Shown piece by piece: positions 20,839 to 34,000 of a DNA stretch of 64,000 nucleotides; within the stretch, counting starts at the first letter, position 1, and the number at the start of each line of letters is the position of its first letter. The stretch is taken from positions 17,145,501 to 17,209,500 of the forward strand of contig NC_090780.1 of NCBI RefSeq assembly GCF_040054535.1. Reading direction: 5' to 3'. Below the pieces are notes generated by a model that saw only the letters and a list, made by a program, of their open reading frames with translations, searched no databases and was not told the origin of the DNA. The translations under genes were made by a program, and so were the position numbers. The stretch is from Antennarius striatus (taxonomy: Eukaryota > Chordata > Actinopteri > Lophiiformes > Antennariidae).

Positions 20839-20911
<73 letters not shown>
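20839..20911. repeat. (CA)n microsatellite
   Basis: About 36 CA units, followed by a short (CAA)n. Confidence 0.97.
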
Positions 20912-20912
<1 letters not shown>

Positions 20913-21729
20913 CAACAACAACAACAAAAAGTAGCAGTGCTTCTCAGGCAACACAACTGAAATTAGAACATTTTATGTCATCGGTGATTACTGTGTTCTC
21001 CATCTGTATTGATTCCACCATCCTATTTCTCTGGCACAAATGCAAATTTCCCAGTTTGGGATTCATAAAGTTTATCTATTTATCTATCTACAGCCTCCAG
21101 TTATCACGCTGTGCACTGACTGCCGTCTCTCGAGTCAGAGCTGCCTCAAGTTTCCACTTGACTTGTAGAAGATGATCACAATGTCATACCTGCTCATTCA
21201 AGCAATCTCACAGGTTTTAAATCGGCTTTGGATTTGGGCTCCTCATCATCAGGAATCTGTTTCAGTCTCCGACAAATGAAAAGAACATATACAGTATGTC
21301 TCTTTTTCTAAACCTAACGAAACAAGACAGTGTTATATACTTTTGACCTATTAAGTCACTTAATGTAAAGCTATTTCCCAGGGGTGTTTCAAGTCTAAAA
21401 ATGAGGGCCTCTCCTCAGACAGAATTTGCTAATCCACCAAATGGATTAGTGACTTGCTTTGTTTCATTTTGTTTTAAATTCCTGGAGGCCAATTAGATAG
21501 CAATTATATTATCTAATGCAATTAATTTATGTCCACATAATGACAATGCTAAGATAGCCATTGCTCTTTGACATAAGATAAAACAACACCTATCACTGTT
21601 TAATAAGGTACTGTGTAAATTATGTTCCGGCTGTGGGAGACTGGGTGCAATGATAGGGTCTGTGAGAACATTAACTGTCACGTCTTTATGTTTTTATACT
21701 ATGTGGAAACCATTTTCAAATTGTCCATA

Positions 21730-21766
21730 TGATGCTAATGATGATGATGATGAAGAAGAAGAAGAA

Positions 21767-21800
<34 letters not shown>

Positions 21801-21851
21801 TTGATGACGATGATGATGATGATGTTGATGTTGATGACGATGATGCTGATA
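21730..21851. repeat. (GAT)n imperfect microsatellite
   Basis: GAT/GAC/GTT triplets interrupted by a short GAA run. It gives a poly-Asp frame on plus and poly-His on minus, neither of which looks like a gene. Confidence 0.95.
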
Positions 21852-22759
21852 ACACTTGTGGACTGTGCTCTTTGTTCTTCCTGAATCAACTGATCTTAAC
21901 CAGTTCTTTTGGTTGATCAGAGGGTCATACTTTGGTGGTTGCCTATTGGTCACTCAACAGTGGACTACTAGTTCAGGATTGACTGCAGTAGTAAAAATCC
22001 ACCAGTTAACCATATGATGAACTGACAGGACCTTAAATTCAAACATTGGGGATCCATAGCGTCCTCCTTTCTTTGGGCATAACATACTATTCTGTTCATT
22101 TTGTTTTGAGTGCATAATCAAAGTTTCAAAATCACAATCCTTTATTAATCCCCGAGGAGGAAATTGCTTACATTGTTTTCTGTATAGAACAACATTTAGC
22201 TTTGAGCTGCACTGAAAATAATTATAAAGTAATATGAAGAGGACTTTCACGCCACTGATTATTCATTATCAATTCAAAGTCCAGCATCAGCAAAACAGTA
22301 ATCTAATTTCTTGAGGAACTAATTCAAAATCAAATGTATTGAAAGCACACCATATTTTTTTCCATTTCAGTAAAGCGTGGAAGCCAAACAAAATGCACAA
22401 GCAACAAAATATATTTTAAAAAATGTATAGGTTCATGCATTGGCTGATTTTACATTTGCATAATAATTATCGTGTAATATTAATTATAAATATGTCGTTT
22501 GCGCGTCCCTGTTTGTTTTATGTCACGTTAAGACCCACTGCTCTCCATCTGGATGCATTAAACCAACTCCTTTCTCGTCAGCCTCGTTACAGTCGTCGTC
22601 TGATTGTGCATAAATCTGAGAAGACCAGCGCCACCATTACAACACACGTCGACGCGTCGTTGAATGGGCCAAACGATTCTGCAGAAAATAGCTAAATATA
22701 AATGATATATTCTCAAGCAAAAGTGCGCCGTTTGGGGCAACTGGCTCTGCTGAAGGGGA

Positions 22760-22895
22760 GTTTATTGAAGATGCCCGTTCTCTCCTCGCTCGACGGGGCT
22801 GTGCTGCTGCGTGGGGGAGTGGGTCACATCCTGTGGCGTTTCCTGTGTTTGTAAACTAGACGCTCTCGGAAACGTCGGTGGAGAGAATCTAAAAG
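22760..22895 (+). promoter_or_regulatory. ZNF740: Putative ZNF740 promoter and non-coding first exon
   Basis: A local rise in GC/CpG content with ETS-type CATCCTG and TTTCCTG motifs ends in CTAAAAG followed by a GTAGAT donor (exon end 22895). CpG-rich sequence continues into the first intron to about 23.6 kb. The start site is not resolved from sequence. Confidence 0.5.
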
Positions 22896-24952
22896 GTAGA
22901 TAAATGACTTTAAATTTTCTGCCTTGTTCGCATGCATGATAATGTATTCATTGTGTTGTGGATTTGTTTGTGAATGTAGAGGATTTTTGGAAAATAGCAG
23001 CGAACGAATTTGCTGAATAGCGTAGCGTCAGTGTTAGCCGCTGCTAGCTCGCTAACAAACGTTGGCGGAATCGTCGGGAGGGGGAGGCACTCGCAGCGAC
23101 GGCCATCACGAATGTGTTTATCGCTAAATCTTCTCCTCAGCGAGTTGAACTGGTGTCTTGTTGTTTTTGTTTTTTTATCGCGGTGGGAAGGTTCATTGCT
23201 TCGTCCTGCAAGGTAGATACTCAGGTAACGCCACTGGATTAAATAGAGAAACGTGTAGAATAATAAAATGTTCCGTTAGCAGTATTTTAGTAGGCGAGGG
23301 CGCCAGCGAGCAGCTAGCTTAATGCTAGCTTATGTTAGCTAGCGTGTTGGCTGGAAGGCCCATTCACTTTGTGCACGGTAATTACATATTTTTTGTCCAA
23401 GAGCAACGTTTTGGTGCGTTTATAGTAATTTCCCAGCGGAAATTACTATAAACTTTAAAGTTCCGCGAAACTAAGACGTTCTGGAGTCATTTAATTTATG
23501 TCTGCCGATGATTATGTTGCGCTAGCCGTCTCATTTATTAGCAACATTAGCTAGCTTGAGCTAACCAAGCTCTAATGGCGAAAGCACCGTTGTTTTAAAG
23601 TAACGTTTCGGCTCCGCTTACTTTTATCGCGGAATAATAGCACGCTAGTCTAATAATACATTTTTGCCATATTTGGAATAAAAAAATGGATCCTATTAAA
23701 CTTAGAATAGCGACCACAAGATAAAAGGGACAGATTTCTTCGAGTAGATTTTTATTCTCTTGAAACGATTAAAGCCTGTCGTTAATTTGGAAGCGTGCTA
23801 TTCAGTGTAATGCGACCACAGTTAGATTGATGCACGTTACACACTTACATTCAGACATACAAAACACAACTACATCGGAAATCAAATTTAAACCACTTCA
23901 CTAATACCAACCAGTATAAATGTGAATGAAATCGGGCTAATTTTGGTTTTATTGTTTGTTAATGAATCCTCTGTCTTGAACTCACTTGCTAAAGGTTTTT
24001 CTAGTATACACGACTCGTTAATCCTGGATATAAAATGGAAAACCAATCACTGTTTAGCAGTTCTTTGTTATGTTAAACAGTATGTAGAATTGCATATTTT
24101 TCCACTGTGAGGTTAAAACACTTTTACACTTGTTTTATAATTTTTTAAGATTCCTCACAAATCATTTGCACAAGGCCCAGGTTCATTCGATTTTTTTATT
24201 ATTTTTTTTTGCATTGCTGTGGAGATTTTGGCCTTTAGATTGTTTCCTCACAAACTATTTTCTTCAGCTGATTGTAATGCTAGTATATGTAAATGTGGTT
24301 AGGGTTTGCATTTACTTTTTACATTTGTATAAAACCTTGAAAAACCATATTACCAGTTGTTAATCCCTCTTATAAAATCTCAACATTGAGAAAACCTCAG
24401 CCGTGGTTGGCAATTTTTACAATGGTGAAACAAAAACTAGTTACTGAGCACTATCAATGGTAATGATACAGCAAAATGTTATCACCAAGAGAGCACACTT
24501 TAATAGTTGTCTATCAGACTGGATGCTTGTTGTTATTAACATCTGTAGTGATTAAAATATAAAATCTACATTGAAAAAGAAAACAGGCAATTTTGTGACT
24601 CAGTTTGATTCAGGGTCATTGTCAAACAATATTACGTTTGGGCTAATAGGTGATAATTTCAAATATGTATGCTAAAAATTTGTTAACATTAGAACAAAGA
24701 TCCCACCCTACCCCCCTATCTCCACCATGAGAAGTTCCAATTATTGATGATTTCTATAATCAAAAATAAATCTGCTAACATGATTAATTGTTTAGCTCAA
24801 TAATATTAATGTATGTTTATTGTGTGGTGTTGAATCGCATTTTGAAAAATGAACATCCTATCTACAGTTACTGGAAAATGTAGTGATAAGAACAGCGGGT
24901 GGTGCTGTATGTCAGTGTTTGTATGTTTCATGTAAATCCTCCTCTTCCTCAG
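22896..24952. other. ZNF740: ZNF740 first intron
   Basis: The 5' third is CpG-rich with several GCTAGC-containing direct repeats (about 23308-23345). The rest is AT-rich. No coding exon was recognised. Confidence 0.5.
23419..23452. other. Perfect 15-bp hairpin near ZNF740 start
   Basis: Arm TTTATAGTAATTTCC (23419-23433), loop CAGC, and exact reverse complement at 23438-23452. Confidence 0.9.
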
Positions 24953-24964
24953 TTTTAATACTAG

Positions 24965-25012
24965 ATGAGTGAGGTGGGTGTGGCTTCCCACCAGCCCGAC
25001 CATCCTGACTGA
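24965..25012 (+). other. Short upstream ORF in the ZNF740 5' UTR
   Basis: An ATG 12 nt into the exon beginning at 24953 opens a 15-codon frame (MSEVGVASHQ...) that stops before the main ATG at 25071. It could modulate translation of the main frame; this is inference. Confidence 0.5.
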
Positions 25013-25070
25013 CGGATCTCTGGATGACCTTGTCCCCACCCCTGTCCCTGCGCTCACATACACCACAGCA

Positions 25071-28000
25071 ATGTCACATCTGCCCAGCAGCTCAGTCCGC
25101 GACCATATGAAATGGGTTTGTTTTGCGAACACCAAAGTGGTTACAGATAACTTTTACTTAAAATCATGTCACTCAGGATGTTGTCGTTGATCAGTAGTTT
25201 GGCAAATGTAGTTTCAGAATAAGAGATTCAGATAATTTTGAGTGGATTGTAGCTGTTTATTGTTAGTCATGTGCTCTCTATTCTTTTTCTGTGCAGGCAG
25301 GGCTGCTTGGCTGTGAAGCTGTCCTCTCTAGTATGGCTTTGATGCAGGCCAGCACCATGGCGGCTCCACCTAAAAAAATGATGGCTCCTCTCGGCCACGG
25401 ACCACCACAGCGGGAGGGACCTGACCGTGGTCCCCAGAGCCACATGATCCTCCCATCTGGAATGAGCTGTCCACCCCTGGTTAGGACCCACTTGGGAAAT
25501 GCATTGTAGAATTAGGGCTATAATTTTCAATGCTTTTATTATAGTCAGTGGTGTAACCCTACTGATGCTTTGACATTTAAATTTTCTTCTTTATGTAAGG
25601 GTTTTTTCTTTCTCTATACTCATGATTTATTTATATACAACCCTGACTCATTGCGTTAGTGGTTTTCACATCAGTTTCAAAAAGTTGCAAAATAGAATTA
25701 AGTTTATCATGTCATTGGAGTTGGACAGATATTCTATTTTATTGAAAAGCAAATGGCTGTGAAATCAGAAAATAATTGTCTTTATGTCTGACTCCGTAGC
25801 TAATCCGGAAGGAAGGTGAATTCCAAGCTCCACGCCTGCTGGACGAGAAGGAGATGAGGGCCAACGAGGACATGCAGCAGAAAAAAAAGAACAGGAAATC
25901 AGTAACACCCTGTAAAGTGAGAGAACAAGAGGGAAGGGGTGGGAAGGTCAGTGGCTGTAGTTGCTAAATTGGGAATGGTCTGTTTATTTTCATTTTTTCC
26001 TCATTTAAAAAAAATACCATCAGCTGCTACCACATATTTTTATAAAAGCGTTTAAGTTTATAGAGAGTGCGCCTGACTCGGAGCTTTCATTTGTGTATGG
26101 TACTTTCTGTTTGTGTGGGGGTGGGGGTGGGGCGAGGAGTTTAGGGGAAGATGTGGAGGGGGTGGAGGATCTCTGGAGAGGAAGGAGGGGGAGGGGAGCA
26201 GGGTGAAGCAGAGCACAATAACTGCATTTGTGTGTGTGACGGGGGGAGCAGTAACATGAGGGCATTAGGCCATCGGAAGGGACTGTGGGGTATTTTTGAG
26301 TTTGTTAATGTAGTAATGTATGTATTAGAATTAAAATAAAACAAAAATGCTTCATGTAATAGAAAGCAATCACATTCATAAGCTTGGTTTTAGAAAATGA
26401 GTCAAAATTGGTAAAAAAAAAAAATTCAATTGCACTTTTAGTTTTATATGTCTTTCAAATTGTTTTAGTGAATTTATTACTTTATATCATTAGTGGACTG
26501 CTTAGCTGGCATTTGAGACAAATGTTGAACTGTTATTCTATACTGTTCTTATTAGGGCGCAGGAGATGAGAACGGTCCATCATCCAAAGTGCAGAAAAAC
26601 TTTATTTGTGATCACTGTTACGGAGCATTTAGGAGCGGATACCACCTGAAGAGACATATCCTCATTCATACAGGTATGAATCATGCTTACAACAACTCCA
26701 GGTTTCCAGTTAAGCTTACGCTTTTGATTAAAAAAAAAGTAATGTGCCTGAACGCTTGAGTTGGACTGAATCTAGGAATATCCAACTGTAAGGTTTTGCA
26801 ATGGCTTGCCTTAAAACCTTGTTTTTGGTAATAGTTTTGTCCTCACAGCTAAATGGTATCTGTGGGGAGTTTCACTAAAACTGGTGCTCTTCGGTTTAGG
26901 GGAGAAGCCGTATGCTTGTGCCGTATGTGACATGAGGTTTATTCAGCGTTACCACCTGGAGAGACACAGCCTCATTCACACGGGTATGCGTCCTTTAACC
27001 GTACCCATACTACACAAACTTGACTACACCTGTAGTCTGTTTCTTGAATCAATGGACAGGTGCTCAGGGTTCATTTTGTCTGTGGACAGTAATTTCCAAC
27101 AAAGCCACCCCCAAAATCTGTTCATCCCAAAATATAAAGCAGTTTTTTTCCTCGTAAGTATGGATCTTTCAACAACATGTAAAATTCACAGTTGATAATG
27201 ATTAAATGTGGTCCAGTGGTCCTGAGTCCACTATTAAAAACTGTTGTTTTAACAATAATGAAATAGTCTTTCCTTCTTTATGTTTGTCATCATAGCGTTC
27301 CATTTTTCTACACAGTACAACACTTGGATGCACATTTTGTGGAAGTTCTTGGGTTTTGAGACTTTGTCCTTTTCTCCAGAATGTTAGGTGGGATTAAGTT
27401 TAAGTGCCTGTGGAGGGAGAAACCAGCCTCTGACTTCCGTAAACCTTCTTTGTAGAGTCAACTGATTCTGCTGGAAAACAATTTTTTTGTGTGTACTACT
27501 CTGATGTTCTTTAGTTCCTATCTGTTTTTAGGAACTAATTTGACTGATTTTGTTGGCTACTTTTTTTTTAATAATACATAAGACCATTTAAATTAGCGGT
27601 CAGGAGCCATTAGATGCCTGTTTGATGCACTCTTCACATGGTGCAATCACTTTTAACCACCCACGGGCTAATAATACTGCATGTTCTGTAAACACATCAG
27701 CTGTATAACTGCACAATCCAGTGTGCTTTTTTTTTTTTTTTCTCAACTAGTGGTCCATCAGTAGTTCAACAGCCCACATGTTACCACCCACACTGCTCTA
27801 CCAAGCACTTCTGATGAAGAACATTGGGTACTTTTTTCTGAAGTCTTGGTCGAGATTATTTGACTGAAGAAAATCAGTGAGTAAAATCTTTAGAGCTAAC
27901 AGATGGGGCACAGATTTGTGCTGACAGTTTTAATGAAAAGAACCACTGGCCCCACAGTGTTAGTATCTACATCCAGCTGACCAGTTGAAAGCAAGTTCCA

Positions 28001-31000
28001 CACACACCAGGGTACATGGGTCATGCTGGCGTATTACTCAGTATTTTCAGGTATTACATAGACTACCTGGGCTTGATTTATGTGACTTACTGACCCTTTT
28101 CTGTGCTTGTCTTGAATCCAAAATATGGATTTGAATCATTATTAAGGACACCATTCATGAACTGTTAAAAAAATTCTGTCTATATTGCTAAATTTTTACA
28201 TCTCGCTTTAAAGCGGTGATGTATTGTAATTGTCAGTGTTCGTCCGTTAGTCCACCAAATATCTTTGCAACCGTTGCAGAGAGATGAAACAAAAAGCACA
28301 ATACTTGGGCGGCAAATGTGATGAAAATTTGATGTTCACCTTGACCTTGAGAAAACTAGGTCAAGGTCAAATTTCAACTTTTGTACACTCAGGAACCGGA
28401 TAAGATAGAAAGACGAGGGAGGCCAGTGTGAATAAGACCGTAGATCAAAGCTAGCGCTTTGATCAATGACAGTAGGTCAGAGCACTAGCCTTGATCTTTA
28501 ATCTATGCAAGTAGGTGAGGGTAAAATGTTGAATTGAGGGGTCTTGCGGGATGTTGCAGTCTGTGACTGCATTGTTTCTAGTTTGAAATGTTTCTGAAAC
28601 AAGACTTTTTGATAGTGGACTTAAAAGTGGACACCAATACATAGAACCCAGTGTTTAAATCATACTGTATGTGCTCTCCTCAGAGCACAAGAAACCTGCA
28701 CATTCATCCATATTTATTTATAATTTTGTATCTGACTGTTTTCACTGAAAATGCATGGACATCAAAGGACTGTTTTTAATTTCATTATATCTAACATGAA
28801 ATTTGATGACTTTGTTGTAAAGCATTTTTTAATTTGTCAATGATTTCATTGAACCTTTCATACAAATCCTGTTTTTCATTGTCAAAGAAGTATGCTGTGG
28901 GTAAGTTAACTTCCAACCTAATTGTTTTTTCAATCCACTAAGTACTGCCCCAGTATTTATCAAAAGAAATCAACAATTGCAAACTTGACGAAATCTGCCC
29001 AGTTCAGTTGGAATAGTTTACTGTATGTACATTATTTTATTCCAATGTCCCAGTGGCTTGAGTAAGCAGTAGCTCATGGTGACAACATGACAGCTGTTCT
29101 ATTTTTTTTTTTTTACTAAATTTTGTGATACTTCCACATTTCCACATATTTCTAGATGAGTAGCTAATGCTTTTATGCTTTGTGTGTGTAGGGGTGAAGC
29201 CATACGCTTGTTCCATGTGTGACATGAGGTTTTTTCAGCGTTACCACCTGGAGAGACACAGGCTCATTCATACGGGTATGCGTCCATTTACCGTACCCAA
29301 TTCAAGTTAAAACTGTTTTTTAATCTGTTGGTTTCACAGAGATCAATAGTTTTTACCAAAGAAGGTTGATATAAAGAAACAAACACATAGAGCAGCACAA
29401 GACATGACAACCAAACATGCAATGCCAAACACCCTTTTTCTACTTAAACAGATTATTAAACAGTCATGTAGCAAAGCGCTGAGCCTAATAAAAAAAACTA
29501 CTGCTCTTTTGAATCGGCCATCAATTTTAGTTCTTTGATAGGTGGACTGGACAAAAGCCAGAAGTGCCAAACTGATGAATGAGCAAGACAATTTCTCTGT
29601 GCTACTAAAACTTCATAGGATTGCGATGACACTGGGTGACAACAGAAAAGTTTAAAATGTGGGAGAATTTTCCAGAAAAGGAACAACTGAACTTACCATG
29701 GGTGGCCGTGGTTGGCTACACAGTTCAAGGCAGCAAAAATATGACTTGAAATGTTTCAGAAGTTCACATATCTCATTTCCTTCAGTTGCGAATGTCTTAC
29801 TGTCAGACACTTACAGATGTGGTGCGGGTTAAACCGAGAAGACAAGACAAATCCACATTGAGCTGAATGTAAGGAAAGCTAGTTAGCCTGTGACGTTAAT
29901 GCTAAGGTCCCTAAAGGAACTAGTAGCTAAACACACAACAGAGTTTTTGTTTCGAAGAACATGATGCAGTAAATAGTGAACTGTAAAATACTGTGAGAAC
30001 AGAACAAATTTATAGTACATAGATGTACTGAAGTACTTCAGCAAAGTGTAGGTCGAGAACTCAGAGATTAGCCACTCAATGAGCACAAAGGCGGGCCTCC
30101 CAACCAATATGGATTTTGTTTAGGAGCTAACCAATACAAGCTTCAGGAAATAATGTAGGAGAATCTCCACTTACAAAGGCTTAAATAATCTTTAACATGA
30201 TTTATAAAGACTGGAGTATTGATGTCTGTAGAAGTTGATGAATTTATTCAATTATTTAATAATGGGTATCCTGAACTGGTGCTGGAATTCATTATTTACA
30301 TTAACATTTTTACTGGTGCGTATCTAAAATAAACTTCATGCCACTGACAGCCTGATTATAATAAAGAAGCATGTGTTGGTGAGCAATTAACATCTTGTTA
30401 TACTGTTATTATTCATCTTTGATTCAGCCATCAAAATCCCAATTAGATGGTCATTGTAATTCAATTTCATGTTAAAAAACAATACATTTTAGGATTTTTC
30501 CGAGATTGAATCAAAACCACGCAATCCTATATTTAGCATGATCAGTAAGACCAAGTGAAATTCATAAACGTAAGTGAACACCTGACACAACTGTGAAGCT
30601 TTTTTGGACACCTCAAAGTGTAGTATCCCTCTTGTACCATTGCTATTTGACAAGATTTTTGCTGGCTCCTTTTAATTTTCGGTGTTGTGAAAAGGGGCTT
30701 TATACACCTAGCAAAGCTAAAGAGACAAAGCTAGCTGCAAACTATTATATATTTAACTCTGCCAACCCCATCAGAAGCTCATCCTTAAGACTTGGCTTGA
30801 AAATAAATGATTTTACCAATTCGAATGAAGCTTAAAGAATCAAAAGTATTGAATGGAGACATCACCTAGTGGGTGTGTACTTGTGTCCTCGACGTGGTGG
30901 TCAGCTGTCTTAACCATTTAACCAGCCTATATGACCAAAATTAGACTTTTCCCCTCAATGTGGAAAGGAATTATTGTATCCAATAAATTTTTCCGAGGAA

Positions 31001-34000
31001 CCATGACATGCAGAAGACTTGCAAGACATTTCATGTATTTTGTAAACATAGTGTACAACAGTTATGTAAATTTTGACTTGATATGATCTGACATTGTCAT
31101 CCTGAAAGAGATGCTCCTGATTGGCTGCAATGCATCAAGGAATACATTTTGTTGATACACATTGAAGATAGTTGTACTAGAATTTTAAAATGAGTAAATT
31201 AATTGTTAATTCAATCATGTTCATAGTTTATGTTAAATCCAGTCAATTTGATGTTTCAGAGGAATGAGCCATGGTATAATATGGGAATAGTCCTTTGATG
31301 TCCACACACTTATTGCATATTAATTGCTGCACAGCTCATTTAATTGCCTGGCTTTCTAAAAAATGATGTAATTGCACACTTTAATACTGATGCTACTGCT
31401 GCGAGGTTATGGTGGAGATCAGACGGAAACGTTTTTGAAAGTGCTTCAAAAAGTGTTAGAAAACAAGCACACTTACAGCACTTCAAAGCAATACACACTT
31501 TTTCACACCTCCATAAACTGAACAAATGTGTTTGTTGACATACTATTTCAACTTGTAGTAAGTTGCAACAAGTATGCTCACCATAATGTCAAAAAGCCTT
31601 GTTGAACGTAGTTAATGTTGTAAAATTGCGCTGCTCTTTGTGCTTCAGCTGGCCAGTGTCATTGTAGATGTTTCTTTGCCATCTTGCTGCTGTCGTGTCT
31701 GTTTTGAACATGCTTGGCTTTAATGTTGTTGCTGCTTTTGTTTCATGATGTATTACAGATACTGTTATGCCCCCCATAACACAATTCATTTTTTTAGTAC
31801 TATTAGAATCAAAACCAATCACTACTTTGCATGAAAGCTTGATTGGAATGTTATGTCTGCAAGGTCCTAGTTGTTTAATGCTTATAAATGCTTTCCTTTT
31901 ATGCCTAAGGACAGTACTAGCTCGGTAAAATATTGATTATTTTGTGCTTTGAAGGAAAATCCTAGCTAATATGTTGATACTTTGTGTATGTAGGGGTGAA
32001 GCCGTACGCTTGCTCCATGTGTGACATGAGGTTCTTCCAACGTTATCATCTGGCGAGACACAGCCTCACTCATACTGGTATGCGTTTGCTAATCTCAGCT
32101 CATTTGGTAGCACTGTTTTAGACATGACTTAAATTTTCAGTAGTAGTGTAAACAGTTTTAGTGTCCAAAATGACAAACAACTCAAAATGTTATATTAAAA
32201 ACATAAAGATGTATCCAGACATGTATCAGGATAGCTTGTAACACTTAATATATTTCTTTTACTGAATTTTCAGCTTAGTTCTGTATAAATTATTTAATCT
32301 TTGTCGATTCAAAATTTTTTACTTAATGACCCGCTTGTGGATGCAACGCGCAAGAAAGCCTTTTTTCCCTCCCAGGCTGATAGTATAATATGTTAAAACT
32401 AAAGACCTAATGTAAAGGGATGGTTGATGGTTATGAATTAATGCTTTTTTCTGCTTCTAGCTTTATATTTATTTACTTTCTGTGTGCGTAGGGGTGAAGC
32501 CATACGCTTGCTCCATGTGTGACATGAGGTTTTTTCAACGCTACCACTTGGCAAGACACAGCCTCACTCACACGGGTATGGGTTCAAACTTCTTTAGTAC
32601 ATTAGAGCCCTGATACCCAGGTTTCTTAAGTTTATTTCTACCATGGTTAATTATGTTTTTTTTGTTTTTGAAATATTTAGAATCGTGTAAGTTGAAGGGG
32701 TGCCTTTTTTAAGCCCAGTTTTGTTGTCTCCAGTGGCCCTTCAGTGCAGTGTAACAGACATTTGTGATTAATTTACCTTGTTTAGTGCTTTTAGTCTTGC
32801 ATCATTCCAGTGAAACTTAAGTTGACATGTCTGGATACATAAGTGAGTGTGTCCTGTTCAGTTTGTTGTGTTTTTCCTATCACAAAACATTTCACTCTGT
32901 GTGTGCAGGGGTGAAGCCATATGCTTGCTCCATGTGTGACATGAGATTTTTCCAGAGATACCACCTGGCAAGACACACTCTCACCCATACGGGTATAAGT
33001 TCTAATTATCCCTCTAACTTAAATGCATCAGGGGTTGTAGTCATTATAACATAGTATGCATCACATACCATATACATATTTGACACAAAGCGTATAGAAA
33101 TTTCCACTACACAATTTTTGATTATCAAAGATTTAAAAAAATGTATATGTGTAGTTAGGGTTGGCATGACCCATTTTATCCTTTGCATAGAAACAGTTAA
33201 ATACTAGAGCCCTAGTAATGACATTACTGTTACATTTATTACTGTGTATAAAATGACATATCTTGTGTACATAGTTCATGAAAACATTTTTTAAAGTGTG
33301 GTGCTATGTGCGTTTAGGGGTGAAGCCATACGCTTGCTCCATGTGTGACATGAGGTTCTTCCAGCGTTACCATTTGGCAAGACACAGCCTCACTCATACT
33401 GGTATGCTTGAATTAATTGTTCCCATTTAATTATGAAAGCTTCATATTAGAAACAGAAATTTGTGATTTGTCTTCTTGTGGCACCTATGCAATGCCAAAT
33501 ATAATAAGTCATTGTTAGTACATGAATTTCCCCTCCTAAAATGTTAAATCGATTTTTTTAGGCTTTGTTGGAAAACTGTCCACTGAAAAAGTGACTCTCA
33601 GTTTTGTGTCAATATGATAAATGGTACTTTTGCATGTTGATTGTTGAACACTGTTTTACATGTCAAAGAAAAGGCACATTACACTAAAAAATGTTTGAAT
33701 GCAGACACCAAAAGTCTGAAATGTCAAAAAATGTGACATTTCTCCAGATTTTCTCTACCATTAAAACAATATTGGACCCGACAAAGTGAAATTATAATTC
33801 CAAAACATTACAGTACCTTTTGCAGGATGGCTGAATATTACTGAAGCTCATCTACGGCACAGTGCAGAAACTAATTTTCTGCTTACTTGGGGATGCATCT
33901 TAACTCTTAATGTCTGCAGGTCTTAAGACTTTTTTTGTGTAATGTTTCTGATAGAATTTTGGCTTTCGTAAAGCATGCAATAATAAATAACCTGAAAGCA

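Larger units (their letters stand above)
20141..22750. other. Intergenic region between divergent LIMA1 and ZNF740
   Basis: Holds a SINE, a CA microsatellite and a GAT microsatellite (listed separately). The remaining sequence is AT-rich, and no coding exon was recognised. Confidence 0.6.

Noticed and set aside
21650-21953. Poly-Asp (plus) and poly-His (minus) frames
   Set aside because: Produced by the GAT microsatellite; no conserved flanking sequence or splice context.
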